From the NCBI GenBank assembly GCA_023391335.1, contig JAEWBG010000076.1, positions 1 through 64,000 on the forward strand: a stretch of 64,000 nt of DNA, in the 5' to 3' direction. The notes below the pieces were generated by a model, which saw only the letters and a program-made list of their open reading frames with translations, had not been told where the DNA came from and did no database searches. Below are positions 8,694-17,527 of this stretch, one piece after another (positions within the stretch are counted from its first letter, which is position 1; each line of letters begins with the position of its first letter). A program made the position numbers and the translations under genes. The DNA comes from Pseudomonadota bacterium (GTDB lineage Bacteria > Pseudomonadota > Gammaproteobacteria > Steroidobacterales > Steroidobacteraceae).

Positions 8694-10373
8694 TCAGCGG
8701 ACACTCGCGATCACCACTCCGAAAGGAGGCAAAGTCAATTCAGTAACGTCTTTCGGATCCGAGGTCAGCGTCGTTAGCAACACCGTAGATCGTTTGGTGT
8801 TCACGTCGTGCCCGTGCAGGTCGAGAGAAATCGTCTGCTCGGTATTCGACATGTTGAGCGCAACCAAGACGTTGCTTTTGCCATAGCTGCGCAGATACGC
8901 GAGCACATTCGGATCATCCTCGTTGAGCGGAATGTATTTGCCGTCCAAAAGCGCGCGATTCTTGTGTCGAAGCGCGAGCAGTGACTTGTAGAACCATAGG
9001 ATCGAACGCTTGTTGCGTAGTTCGGCGTCCACGTTGTACTTCTTATATGACGCTGGAATCGGCAGCCAAGGTTTACCCGTGGTAAACCCAGCGTTCGAGC
9101 GGCCATTCCATTGCATCGGCGTGCGCTCCCCATCCCGACCCTTCTCGTTCGGCCAGCCGAGTTTGCCGATGGGATCTTGCACGTCCTCGCGCCGGGTCGG
9201 ATCGTTGTTCTGCATCCCGATCTCCTCGCCGTAATACATCACCGGCGTGCCCCGCAGGGTCAAATACAAGGCCGCCAGCAACTTGGCGATCTGGTCGTTG
9301 TGGACGCCGTCGCCATAACGGTTGTATGAGCGAATCATGTCGTGGTTGCTGATGACGTAGACGGGCCATCCGTTCGCCGACTCTGCCAATGCGATCTGCT
9401 TGCGGAATTCCGGTGCGGAAACGCGGTTGACCATCGTGAACATGAAATCCATCGGCATCTGGATTTCGCGGTAGTAGTCGTTGAGCTGTTGGATATTGCT
9501 CGTCCATGTCTCTCCGATGAGTACGGAGTCGTGTTGATCCGTAACATTGCGCAGATCTCGCAGCACATCGTGAAGCTCCGGCAGATTCGTGTTGTGAACC
9601 GGAGTCTGATTGGGATCGCCGAAACGATTCGTGCCAGGCTGAGTCGGGTTATCGGTCAATGCGGGATCTTCCATCAGCGTGTCGACTGCATCGAGCCGGA
9701 AGCCGGCGACTCCGCGATCGATCCACCACCGCGTGATATCCAACATTGCATCGCGCACTTGCGGGTTGCGCCAGTTCAAGTCGGGCTGTTCGGGATAGAA
9801 GTAATGGTAGTAGTACTGATTTGTCCGCGGATCGAGCGTCCACGCCGAGTGTCCGAACACGGCAAGCCAATTGTTCGGCGGTTGGCCATTGGATTTGCCG
9901 TCGCGCCAGATATACCAGTCGCGCTTAGGTGAATCGATCGAGGCGCGCGACTCTTTGAACCATTGATGTTGATCCGAGGTGTGATTCACGACCAGATCCA
10001 TGATGAGACGAATGTGGCGCTGTTTCGCTGCGCTCGAGAGATGATCGAAATCGTGCAAGGTGCCGTACATGGGGTCGATATTCCGATAGTCGGAGACGTC
10101 GTACCCGAAGTCGACTTGCGGCGAGGGATAGCAGGGCGTCAGCCAAATCGCATCGACACCCAAGTTGCGCAAATAGTCCAAATGTCTGGCGATGCCGTTG
10201 AGATCGCCGATGCCATCGCCGTTCGTGTCCGCGAAGCTGCGTGGATAGATCTCGTAGAAGACGGCGTGTTGCCACCACTGATGTCCCTCGCGATCGATCG
10301 CTTTTGGCGCTGCATGGATTGCAGGCGCGAGGAGTAGAGATGCACACAGCAGCGCAGAGCGAAAGTCTTTCAT
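8694..10373 (-). CDS. Periplasmic GH13 alpha-glucosidase
   Basis: This is a glycoside hydrolase family 13 enzyme acting on alpha-1,4 or alpha-1,6 glucosides such as malto- or isomalto-oligosaccharides. I chose ATG 10373, because GAAGGA sits 6 bases upstream and the first residues then form a clean signal peptide ending near AIHA-AP. The protein is about 560 residues. Conserved regions are visible in order: DLVVNH (D126), GFRLDAVD (nucleophile D228), IGETW (acid/base E288) and SNHDM (D345). The C-terminal part ends in the usual small beta domain. It stands convergent to the TonB receptor, and an unrelated receiver-domain gene lies behind it. Its substrate class makes it the only starch-type enzyme in this window. 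Confidence 0.9.
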   Translation of the reverse strand: MKDFRSALLCASLLLAPAIHAAPKAIDREGHQWWQHAVFYEIYPRSFADTNGDGIGDLNGIARHLDYLRNLGVDAIWLTPCYPSPQVDFGYDVSDYRNIDPMYGTLHDFDHLSSAAKQRHIRLIMDLVVNHTSDQHQWFKESRASIDSPKRDWYIWRDGKSNGQPPNNWLAVFGHSAWTLDPRTNQYYYHYFYPEQPDLNWRNPQVRDAMLDITRWWIDRGVAGFRLDAVDTLMEDPALTDNPTQPGTNRFGDPNQTPVHNTNLPELHDVLRDLRNVTDQHDSVLIGETWTSNIQQLNDYYREIQMPMDFMFTMVNRVSAPEFRKQIALAESANGWPVYVISNHDMIRSYNRYGDGVHNDQIAKLLAALYLTLRGTPVMYYGEEIGMQNNDPTRREDVQDPIGKLGWPNEKGRDGERTPMQWNGRSNAGFTTGKPWLPIPASYKKYNVDAELRNKRSILWFYKSLLALRHKNRALLDGKYIPLNEDDPNVLAYLRSYGKSNVLVALNMSNTEQTISLDLHGHDVNTKRSTVLLTTLTSDPKDVTELTLPPFGVVIASVR

Positions 10374-10581
10374 GCGCAATCCTTCGAGATGAGGTTCTTG
10401 CGCGATGGTACTTGATGGCACGCAGTCAGCGAAACCTCGCTGACAAACGCCCCAACATCCATTGGTCTAAATGATTTATTCCATGCAGACGAGACCCGGG
10501 CTCGATCGCGTGCGGGATCGCGCGTGAAAGGCGGCGTAAGTGAAAGAGGGAGCGGGTCGATGCCCGGTTTGTGAGCCGGAA

Positions 10582-11085
10582 TCAGTGCCCAGAGCGCGTC
10601 GCCACCGACGCCGAACGAGCATCGGCGATGCTCTGGAACTCGAATCGCCTGCGATCGGGCACTCGCTTTTGCGCCGAAGTGGGAAAGAGCTCGAGCGAGC
10701 TCGGAAGCGACTTCGGCAGCGGGTACGTTCCGAGCTTTACGGCACGTGCGATCTCGACGCTTTCCGGCACCTCATCGGGATCGAAGGGTTTGCTGATGAC
10801 ACCTAGCGCGGCGTCCTTGTTCTCAAGCGCCACCTCACGCGTCATTGTCACGAACAACACTGCGACGTCGTATTGCGAGCGCAGGAATCGAGCCAACTCG
10901 ACTCCGAGAGTGCTGTCGTGCAAGCCGATATCGACCAGGGCAACGTCGGGACGATGTTCGGCCGCAAGCCGCAGCGCGTGTTCTGGATCATCGGCTGGAC
11001 CGAGCACTTCATGACCTGCGAGCTCCAACTCTAGCTCCAGGCTGACGGCGATCAGCGGTTCGTCCTCGACGATCAATACCAACAT
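10582..11085 (-). CDS. Stand-alone receiver-domain response regulator
   Basis: This is a single CheY-like receiver domain of about 120 residues with a 45-residue tail that has no recognisable output domain. The acidic pocket is E7-D8, the phosphoacceptor is D52 (ALVDIG), the switch residue is T80 (FVT) and the conserved Lys is K99 (SKP). No histidine kinase is next to it, so its partner is unknown. The tail is rich in Ser, Arg and Pro and looks unstructured. It lies between a GH13 enzyme and a BtuB-like receptor, neither of which explains its role. Confidence 0.83.
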   Translation of the reverse strand: MLVLIVEDEPLIAVSLELELELAGHEVLGPADDPEHALRLAAEHRPDVALVDIGLHDSTLGVELARFLRSQYDVAVLFVTMTREVALENKDAALGVISKPFDPDEVPESVEIARAVKLGTYPLPKSLPSSLELFPTSAQKRVPDRRRFEFQSIADARSASVATRSGH

Positions 11086-11184
11086 CGTGCCCTACAAGAG
11101 AAACCTGCTCTGCTAGGAGAACGAATGCAGTGCGGGATGGTTCCTAAACTCAGGTTTATGACAACGTTTGCTGGTGCAAACCTA

Positions 11185-13080
11185 TTACAGCGTCACATTA
11201 ATGCCGACGCGCGCTTCGAGGCCGGGCAAGCGAAAGCCCACTGTCTCTTCGTAATCGTTATCGAGCGCGTTATCTAGATTGAAGTAGAGCTTGGCGCGCG
11301 CAGTTAAGTTCCGCGTGATCGAAACATCGAGACGGCGATAGGCATCGAGGTCGCGATCGCCGGTCGGCACCGAACTGCCATGGCGGCTGCCGACGAAGCG
11401 TGCGTCTGCGAATAAATCCCAGCGCGCATCGAAGTGCCAATTGAAACTGAGACCGCCGTACGATTTAGGCCGATACAGCAGCTGTGCGCCGTCCTGGATA
11501 TCGAAGCTCGACTCCGTCCAGCGCGCGCCGATCGATAACGAATCCAGCGGCTGGTAGTTCACGAACATCTCGACGCCATCGATGTCGACACGAGATCGAT
11601 TGATCAATTTGAACGTCGCGAAGTCGAAGTCAATGAGGTTCGAATACCGAGACTGAAAAGCCGTAAGCCCTGCGGATAAATTGCTTGCGATTCTTTTCTC
11701 GAACGATGCTTCCCAGGTGTCGCTGCGTTCCACTTGCAGATCCGGATTGCCGACAAGCGAATCCCCGAGCGAGTAGAAGCTCGGCGCTTTGTGGCCATTC
11801 GCCCATGTGAGCCGCACGGATGCGTCGATTGCATTCAAGGAATACTCGCTCGACAGTCGCGCGGACGCGCGGCTGCGGTCTCGATTGCTGTCGTCGAGCC
11901 GCGCAGAGCCGTAAAGGGCGAGCGGCTCGAACGGACGAGCGCTGACCTCGGCGAAGGCAGCGAGAGTACGGCGGTCCAGCGAGAAGTCGCTCGGCAGTTG
12001 TGCGAATCCCAAGTCCAATGTCGCAGCTCGACTGGCGTCTTCCTTTAGTACGTCGGCACCCGCGCTTAGCTGCACGTTGCGAGCGACTTCGCCTCGCGCG
12101 TAGACGGTGAATTGCTTCTCGCGGTAGTGCGTGTGGCTTACGGACGCCGGCACGGCGTCGAACACTCCAGGGGCAACCGCAGGCGTATCGATGTCCTCGT
12201 CGCGATCGAAGTACGTGCCTTGGAAGTGAAGCTCCCAATTCGATTGCAGGCGGTGCGTCGCATTCAACCATGCAGATGCTTCGTCGGCGTCCGCGCGTTC
12301 GAGCTCGCGATTGACTGCATATCGCTCGGAGCCGCTAGCGTCGGGGAAAGCCGTTCGACGACGTTTCGCGAACCGAGTGCCGATGCGAAGATCGAGCGGA
12401 TCAGAGTTGTAAGCACCCTGTAATTCAGCTCCCGCCAATCTGCGTGTAGACCCGTCGCTGGTCTCGCCAACATCGCTGTAAACGGCATGGGCGCTGCCGG
12501 CGATGCGGTTGCCTAGCGGTCCAGCAATCGAGAGGAAGGCGCGCTCATCGGATTCATCCGACGTTTCGAGCGTGGCCCGCGCCGAGGGCGTACTTGTCGG
12601 TGCGCGCGTGATGATATTGATGGCGCCAGCCATCGCATCCGAGCCGTGAACGGCCGAGAGGGGGCCGCGAAGGATCTCGATGCGTTCGATCTCATTGGGA
12701 TCGATGGTCGAGAAATCGTAACCGCCGCCGCGCGTGTTCGATGCATCGTTGCGACGCACGCCATCGACGAGCACGACCGCAAAGTTCGACTCGGCTCCAC
12801 GTAGGAACACTTCCGATATGGCTCCCGGCCCACCTCCGGAGGCGACGTAGACGCTCGGTGTACGCCCGAGCAAATCGACGGCGTCCGCTGCATGTTGCGG
12901 TTCGATTTCTGCGGCACTGAGTGTCGTGCTACTTGCTGCCGGCGGGCTGCTCAGACGTGAACGCGTGACCGTGACCGCAGACAGCTCCGTTGCATCTTGG
13001 GCGCGACCGTTTTGAGCAAGAGCGAGTAGAGAAGCGAGCGCACACAGCAACGAGGGGTGCAGGCGAGTGTTCGAGGACAT
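11185..13080 (-). CDS. BtuB-like TonB-dependent receptor
   Basis: This outer-membrane receptor has 631 residues, close to the size of BtuB (vitamin B12) receptors. A signal peptide ends near GRA-QDA and is followed by the TonB-box-like SAVTVTRSR. The plug carries VFLRGAESNFAVVLVDGVR and EIERIEILRGPLSAVHGSDAMAGAINIITR-type segments typical of the BtuB/CirA group. The end, LEARVGINVTL, fits a last barrel strand but lacks the terminal aromatic. I looked upstream for a cobalamin riboswitch and did not find a convincing B12 box, so cobalamin is only one of several possible ligands. Confidence 0.83.
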   Translation of the reverse strand: MSSNTRLHPSLLCALASLLALAQNGRAQDATELSAVTVTRSRLSSPPAASSTTLSAAEIEPQHAADAVDLLGRTPSVYVASGGGPGAISEVFLRGAESNFAVVLVDGVRRNDASNTRGGGYDFSTIDPNEIERIEILRGPLSAVHGSDAMAGAINIITRAPTSTPSARATLETSDESDERAFLSIAGPLGNRIAGSAHAVYSDVGETSDGSTRRLAGAELQGAYNSDPLDLRIGTRFAKRRRTAFPDASGSERYAVNRELERADADEASAWLNATHRLQSNWELHFQGTYFDRDEDIDTPAVAPGVFDAVPASVSHTHYREKQFTVYARGEVARNVQLSAGADVLKEDASRAATLDLGFAQLPSDFSLDRRTLAAFAEVSARPFEPLALYGSARLDDSNRDRSRASARLSSEYSLNAIDASVRLTWANGHKAPSFYSLGDSLVGNPDLQVERSDTWEASFEKRIASNLSAGLTAFQSRYSNLIDFDFATFKLINRSRVDIDGVEMFVNYQPLDSLSIGARWTESSFDIQDGAQLLYRPKSYGGLSFNWHFDARWDLFADARFVGSRHGSSVPTGDRDLDAYRRLDVSITRNLTARAKLYFNLDNALDNDYEETVGFRLPGLEARVGINVTL

Positions 13081-13282
13081 GGAGGGAAATGCGATTTAAG
13101 AAAGATAAATGAAGGCGTCACTCAGGTTACTGAGCGGGAACACGATAGGACGAGCACCAACGATCTCGTTGCGCGCCGGAAATCGTGCGACGTGTGCGTT
13201 GTTGGGTCCGGCTGCTTGTTTTCGCACTCGGACGTTCAGCGAGGTGAGATTGTACGTGCCGCGCGTGCGTTACGCGCGTGTG

Positions 13283-14179
13283 TCAGCCCGCGAATCGATG
13301 CGCAGGTAGACCGCGGACGTCGAGTCGAACTCTAAAGAGACCGCCGGCGAGCGGCTCTCGAGCGCGCTCTTCGGGGGTCAAATCGTTGCAGGCAGTCGTG
13401 ATGTACAAGGTCTGCAGATCATCGCCGCCGAATGCACAGCTCGTGACGAATCGGGTCGGCAGAACGATCTTCAGCAGCAGCTCCGACGACGGCGTGTGGC
13501 ACGTGACGCACGCGGCACCCCAGTGTGCGATCCAAATGCGCCCGTCTGCGTCAGTCGTCATACCATCGGGACTGCCTTCGGTCGCGATGTCAAACGTCTT
13601 CCACTCGCGCTGGTCGCTCAATGCGCCGCTCGTTGCGTCGAAATCGAACGCGTAGATGCGGTTGTTGAACGTGTCAGTGAAGAACATCGATTTTTCATCG
13701 CGTGACCAAGTGGGACCGTTCGTGATGGCGATGCCGTCGAGTGCTCGTGTGCACCTCGTCGCGCTTTCGAAACGATACAGCGCGCCCGTGGGCAATGTGC
13801 AATCGAAATCCATCGTGCCCGCCCACAAGCGGCCACGACTATCGCACTTGGCGTCGTTGAATCGGTTGCGCTTGCGCTCGGGTTCAGGCTTCGCGAGCGG
13901 TGTGATCGATTGCGTCGCGGGATCGAAGAAGGCGATCGTCTGACGCAGTGTTACGAGCAGTCCATCGCCATTGCTTCGCTCGCAAGCAGACGAGACCTCT
14001 TCGTCGAAATTCCACGTCTCTTGTGCATTCGTGTCGGGCGAGTACCGATGCAACTTGTGCCCAAGAATGTCGACCCAGTAGAGCGCTCGCGATGTGCTCG
14101 ACCACACTGGCCCTTCGCCCAGCAACGCGCCTGCAGACCAAACGCATTCAGGTGGATGCAGGATGGAAGGGGTGCGCAT
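13283..14179 (-). CDS. SMP-30/gluconolactonase family sugar lactonase
   Basis: This is a six-bladed beta-propeller lactonase of 298 residues, the family's usual size. Expected metal ligands are visible: E22 in LGEGPVW, N154 in ITNGPTW and D205 in GSPDGM. Substrate-binding N108-D109 lie in RFNDAKCD. Members hydrolyse sugar lactones such as xylono-, arabinono- or gluconolactone. Downstream on the opposite strand side of a repeat lies a pentonate dehydratase, and a sugar dehydrogenase follows, so the three make the upper half of oxidative pentose breakdown. The exact lactone cannot be read from sequence. No signal peptide, so cytoplasmic. Confidence 0.87.
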   Translation of the reverse strand: MRTPSILHPPECVWSAGALLGEGPVWSSTSRALYWVDILGHKLHRYSPDTNAQETWNFDEEVSSACERSNGDGLLVTLRQTIAFFDPATQSITPLAKPEPERKRNRFNDAKCDSRGRLWAGTMDFDCTLPTGALYRFESATRCTRALDGIAITNGPTWSRDEKSMFFTDTFNNRIYAFDFDATSGALSDQREWKTFDIATEGSPDGMTTDADGRIWIAHWGAACVTCHTPSSELLLKIVLPTRFVTSCAFGGDDLQTLYITTACNDLTPEERAREPLAGGLFRVRLDVRGLPAHRFAG

Positions 14180-14184
14180 CTGGA

Positions 14185-14229
14185 TAGTGACTACTGACTA
14201 GTGACTGGTGACTTGTGACTTGGGACTAG
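14185..14229. repeat. TAGTGAC/TGGTGAC tandem unit array
   Basis: Six near-copies of a 7-8 base unit (TAGTGACT, ACTGACTAG, TGGTGACT, TGTGACT) sit between the lactonase start and the dehydratase end. The same unit family is found near 141-172, 47577-47608, 63858-63889 and 63963-63987. Confidence 0.75.
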
Positions 14230-14284
14230 GGAACGGCCGCTCTCGGCGTCCTGCCTTCGCGGCATGGCACGTCCATGTGCGGCA

Positions 14285-14364
14285 GGAACAGGGAACAGGG
14301 AACAGGGAACAGGGAACAGGGAACGGTACGATCTCTCGTTCCCGGTTCCCCGTTACCCGTTCCC
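14285..14364. repeat. GGGAACA tandem array forming an imperfect hairpin
   Basis: The left arm (14285-14326) is five to six copies of the 7-base unit GGGAACA. After a 10-base gap, the right arm (14337-14364) carries degenerate CGTTCCC/GTTCCCC units in reverse, so the RNA could fold into a long hairpin. It begins 6 bases beyond the dehydratase stop codon and could act as a terminator or as a 3' end protection element on that strand. Confidence 0.75.
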
Positions 14365-14370
14365 TTCACG

Positions 14371-16092
14371 TCAGTGCGAATCCCGCGGTACTTCCGCGCC
14401 GCTACCGCCGACGAGGAAGTCCAAGTCAGCGCCGAGGTGCGCCTGTTGGACGTGTTCGACGTACAAGCGATACCAGCCGCGCTTTGGAATCTGTTCCGGC
14501 TTCCATTCTTTGCGGCGCGCTTCCAGCTCAGCTTCACTGACTTCCAAATGGATGCTGCGTGCTTCGACATCGAGCGCGATCATGTCGCCGTCGCGAACGA
14601 GGGCGAGCGGGCCGCCCGCTGCAGCTTCCGGTGACACGTGAAGCACGACGGTGCCATAGGCAGTGCCGCTCATGCGCGCATCCGAGATGCGCACCATGTC
14701 GGTGATGCCTTTGCGCAATACCTTCGGTGGCAGCGGCATGTTGCCGACCTCCGGCATGCCGGGATATCCCTTCGGTCCGCAGTTCTGCAGTACCAGCACG
14801 CAATTCTCATCGACGTCCAACGCTTCGCTGTCGATGCGTGAATGGAAGTCTTCGATGCTGCTGAATACCACGGCGCGACCGCGATGCTTCATCAAGTTGG
14901 GCGACGCCGCAGCAGGCTTGATGACCGCGCCATCGGGAGCCAGATTGCCGCGCAGCACGGCGATGCCGGCTTGCGGTTTGAACGGCGTCTCGTACTTGTG
15001 AATGACTTCGCGGTTCCAGCACGGCGCATTCGCAATGTTTTCGCCCATGGTCTTGCCGTTGACGGTGAGCGCATCGCGATTCAAAAGCGGCGCGATCTCG
15101 CGCAGCACTGCAGGTAATCCACCTGCGTAGTAGAAATCCTCCATCAAGAATTGACCGGATGGCTGCAGGTTGACCAGGCAGGAAACGTGCGAGGCGAGTT
15201 TGTCGAAGTCTTCGAGCGTGAGTTGTATGCCCATGCGCCCTGCAATCGCGAGCAAGTGAATGACGGCGTTGGTGGAACCGCCGATGGCGGCATTGGTGCG
15301 AATCGCATTCTCGAACGCCGCGCGGGTCAGCACCTTCGACATGCGCAGGTCTTCGTTCACCATGGCGACGATGCGGCGGCCGGTGAGCTGAGCGAGACGT
15401 TTGCGGCGTGTGTCGGGTGCGGGGATCGCTGCGTTTTCCGGCAACGACATGCCCAAGGACTCGACCATACACGCCATCGTCGATGCCGTACCCATCGTCA
15501 TGCAGTGGCCTTGCGAGCGATGCATGCACGATTCAGCGGCGTTCAATTCTTCCATCGTCATTTCGCCGGCACGGACTTTTTCCGACATTTCCCACACGCC
15601 CGTGCCAGATCCGATCTCATGCCCGCGGAATCGGCCGTTGAGCATCGGGCCGCCCGACAAGCCGATGGTCGGCAAGTCACAGCTCGCCGCGCCCATCAAG
15701 AGTGATGGCGTCGTCTTATCGCAGCCCATCAACAGCACGACGCCGTCGATCGGGTTGCCGCGAATGGACTCTTCCACGTCCATGCTGGCCAGATTGCGGA
15801 ACAGCATCGCTGTCGGGCGAAGTTGAGTCTCGCCCAAGGACATGACCGGAAATTCCAGCGGAAAGCCGCCGGCTTCGTAGACGCCGCGCTTTACGAATTC
15901 CGCCAATTCGCGGAAGTGACCGTTGCAGGGCGTGAGCTCGGACCAGGTATTACAGATGCCGATGACGGGGCGGCCGTCGAGCAGATCGTGCGGATAGCCT
16001 TGATTCTTCAGCCAGCTGCGATGGATGAAGCCATCGCGATCGTTACGCAAGAACCAGGAGTGACTGCGCAAAACGCGCTTCTTTTCAGACAT
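14371..16092 (-). CDS. IlvD/Edd family pentonate (arabinonate/xylonate) dehydratase
   Basis: This 573-residue enzyme belongs to the [2Fe-2S] sugar-acid branch of the IlvD/Edd dehydratases, which turn L-arabinonate or D-xylonate into 2-keto-3-deoxypentonate. Likely cluster ligands are C56 (ELTPCN), C124 (MGCDKTTPS) and C197 (QGHCMTMG). These sit three residues before C59, C127 and C200 of the Rhizobium leguminosarum L-arabinonate dehydratase as I recall it. The catalytic Ser motif ISDARMSGTAYGT is near residue 474-486. AGGA lies just upstream of the ATG. It shares strand with the lactonase and probably an operon. L-arabinonate versus D-xylonate (or D-fuconate) cannot be settled by eye. Confidence 0.9.
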   Translation of the reverse strand: MSEKKRVLRSHSWFLRNDRDGFIHRSWLKNQGYPHDLLDGRPVIGICNTWSELTPCNGHFRELAEFVKRGVYEAGGFPLEFPVMSLGETQLRPTAMLFRNLASMDVEESIRGNPIDGVVLLMGCDKTTPSLLMGAASCDLPTIGLSGGPMLNGRFRGHEIGSGTGVWEMSEKVRAGEMTMEELNAAESCMHRSQGHCMTMGTASTMACMVESLGMSLPENAAIPAPDTRRKRLAQLTGRRIVAMVNEDLRMSKVLTRAAFENAIRTNAAIGGSTNAVIHLLAIAGRMGIQLTLEDFDKLASHVSCLVNLQPSGQFLMEDFYYAGGLPAVLREIAPLLNRDALTVNGKTMGENIANAPCWNREVIHKYETPFKPQAGIAVLRGNLAPDGAVIKPAAASPNLMKHRGRAVVFSSIEDFHSRIDSEALDVDENCVLVLQNCGPKGYPGMPEVGNMPLPPKVLRKGITDMVRISDARMSGTAYGTVVLHVSPEAAAGGPLALVRDGDMIALDVEARSIHLEVSEAELEARRKEWKPEQIPKRGWYRLYVEHVQQAHLGADLDFLVGGSGAEVPRDSH

Positions 16093-16392
16093 TTAGGATC
16101 CTCAGATCTACTGCGAACCGGCTAACGCCAGCTGCGAGAGGCCATGCATTTAATCGGTGGAGCTTTGCAGTTCGCGCCATGCGAGTGAGTCGAAAGCGTC
16201 CTTGGGCCTCAACGCCGGTGCCGCCGGCGAAACTTACGGTCGCGATCGTACGTGGTTCCATATCACTTTTGAAAATATGAGTTGTGAGCACGGCGATAAC
16301 GCTTGATATATGCGGCGGCGCCGCTTTGTGACTCGGCCAACATAGGCGTTCGCCTTATACTGCCGCGCCCTCGATTTTCTGAGCGTTTCACT
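16093..16392. promoter_or_regulatory. Divergent promoter region, dehydratase / sugar dehydrogenase
   Basis: These 300 bases separate the two divergent genes of oxidative pentose breakdown and should carry both promoters. I see no strong palindrome. GC-rich GCGGCGGCGCCGC at about 16312-16324 is the clearest small inverted repeat. No additional gene is supported. Confidence 0.45.
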
Positions 16393-17157
16393 ATGTCCCC
16401 GCACGACTCCATGCAGTTCACATCGCTTCGTTCCAAGAGTGTGTTCATTACCGGCGGAGCTACGGGAATCGGAGCGTCAATTGTGACCGCATTTGCGGAG
16501 CAGGGCACGCGTGTCGCGTTCGTCGACATCGACGAGGCAGCCTCCGCTGCGCTCGCATCGCAGCTCAGTTCCAAGGCCCGGATCTGGTGGCGCCGGTGCG
16601 ATGTGAAAGATGTGAATGCTTTGCAAACCTGCATCCGCGATGCGGCTGCGGAACTGGGCGATTTCTCGATCCTGGTGAACAACGTGGCGAACGACGAACG
16701 TCACGAACTGTTAAGCGTGACGCCCGAGTATTGGGACGATCGGATGGCAATCAATCAACGCCCCGCGTTCTTCGCCATCCAAGCGGTGGTGCCGGGCATG
16801 CGCAAGCTGGGTGGCGGTTCGATCGTTAATGTCGGTTCGGGCGGGTGGCAAATCAAAGAGCCAGGCTATCCCGCTTATGCAACCGCGAAAGCCAGTCTGC
16901 ATGGGTTGACCCGCGGTTTGTGCAAACTGCTCGGACCCGACCGGATTCGCGTCAACACGCTATCGCCTGGTTGGACGATCACGGAAAGGCAGAAGCGTTG
17001 GCTGACCCCGGAGGCAAGAGCGGAGCTATTCCGCACGCAGTGCCTCCCCGATCAAATCGACCCGGAGGACGTTGCTAATTTCGTCGTGTTCCTGGGGTCG
17101 GATGCCGCTCGGATGTGCACTGGTCAGGAATACAAGGTCGATGCGGGTTGGACTTGA
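16393..17157 (+). CDS. SDR-family aldose (xylose/arabinose) 1-dehydrogenase
   Basis: This is a short-chain dehydrogenase of about 254 residues from ATG 16393. The nucleotide loop is TGGATGIG (20-27). D45 in FVDID favours NAD over NADP. The catalytic triad is S149 (NVGSGG), Y162 and K166 (YATAK). The sequence resembles Caulobacter crescentus xylose dehydrogenase in several places from memory: NNVANDERH, a C-terminal CTGQEYKVDAGW and the GMRKLGGGSIVNVGS stretch. It would oxidise an aldopentose to its lactone, which the SMP-30 enzyme next door would open. The longer frame starting at 16303 lacks support. Which sugar it prefers is uncertain. Confidence 0.85.
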   Translation: MSPHDSMQFTSLRSKSVFITGGATGIGASIVTAFAEQGTRVAFVDIDEAASAALASQLSSKARIWWRRCDVKDVNALQTCIRDAAAELGDFSILVNNVANDERHELLSVTPEYWDDRMAINQRPAFFAIQAVVPGMRKLGGGSIVNVGSGGWQIKEPGYPAYATAKASLHGLTRGLCKLLGPDRIRVNTLSPGWTITERQKRWLTPEARAELFRTQCLPDQIDPEDVANFVVFLGSDAARMCTGQEYKVDAGWT

Positions 17158-17171
17158 GCGGAAGAGAGGAT

Positions 17172-17450
17172 CTAGAACTCCAACGTGACGCGCGGCGCTT
17201 GATCCCAAAGTAACTCGACAAGGTCTGGCGTGTGGCGTTCCGACCGACGCGACACGGCGTCCTTCGCGCGTCTCTTCTCAACATCGATCGCGACGCAGTC
17301 GTCGCAGTAAACGGTTTGGAAGGCACGAACGAGTTCGCTCGCTGCGACCGGCCGTATTGCGCCCCGAAAATCGCACGCGCTCGCGTTATGACCAATCAAC
17401 GCAAGTCCAATCCAAACCCAGATCGCTCTCGTCATTCGCATCGATAACAC
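17172..17450 (-). CDS. Small exported protein of unknown function
   Basis: This short frame encodes up to 92 residues (GTG 17450; ATG 17441 or 17435 are alternatives). It opens with a credible signal peptide, MTRAIWVWIGLALIGHNASA, followed by a mature part of about 65 residues with three cysteines (ACDFRG and YCDDC). I do not recognise a family. It lies convergent to the sugar dehydrogenase and divergent from the MocR regulator, whose true start lies downstream, so nothing overlaps it. The signal peptide and sensible composition argue that it is real, but the ribosome binding site is weak. Confidence 0.5.
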   Translation of the reverse strand: MLSMRMTRAIWVWIGLALIGHNASACDFRGAIRPVAASELVRAFQTVYCDDCVAIDVEKRRAKDAVSRRSERHTPDLVELLWDQAPRVTLEF

Positions 17451-17527
17451 GCGTCGAGTGGGGAACCAGTTTGCGACTGTGTGATCTCAAGTGGTATTCA
17501 GAAATAACCACAACGTCGGGATCTGAT

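Noticed and set aside
13081..13282. Cobalamin riboswitch upstream of the BtuB-like receptor
   Set aside because: No B12 box or matching stems found by eye; a covariance-model search would settle it.
14285..14326. GGGAACA array as a possible CRISPR
   Set aside because: Units are 7 bases with no spacers and no cas genes nearby; it is a simple tandem repeat arm.
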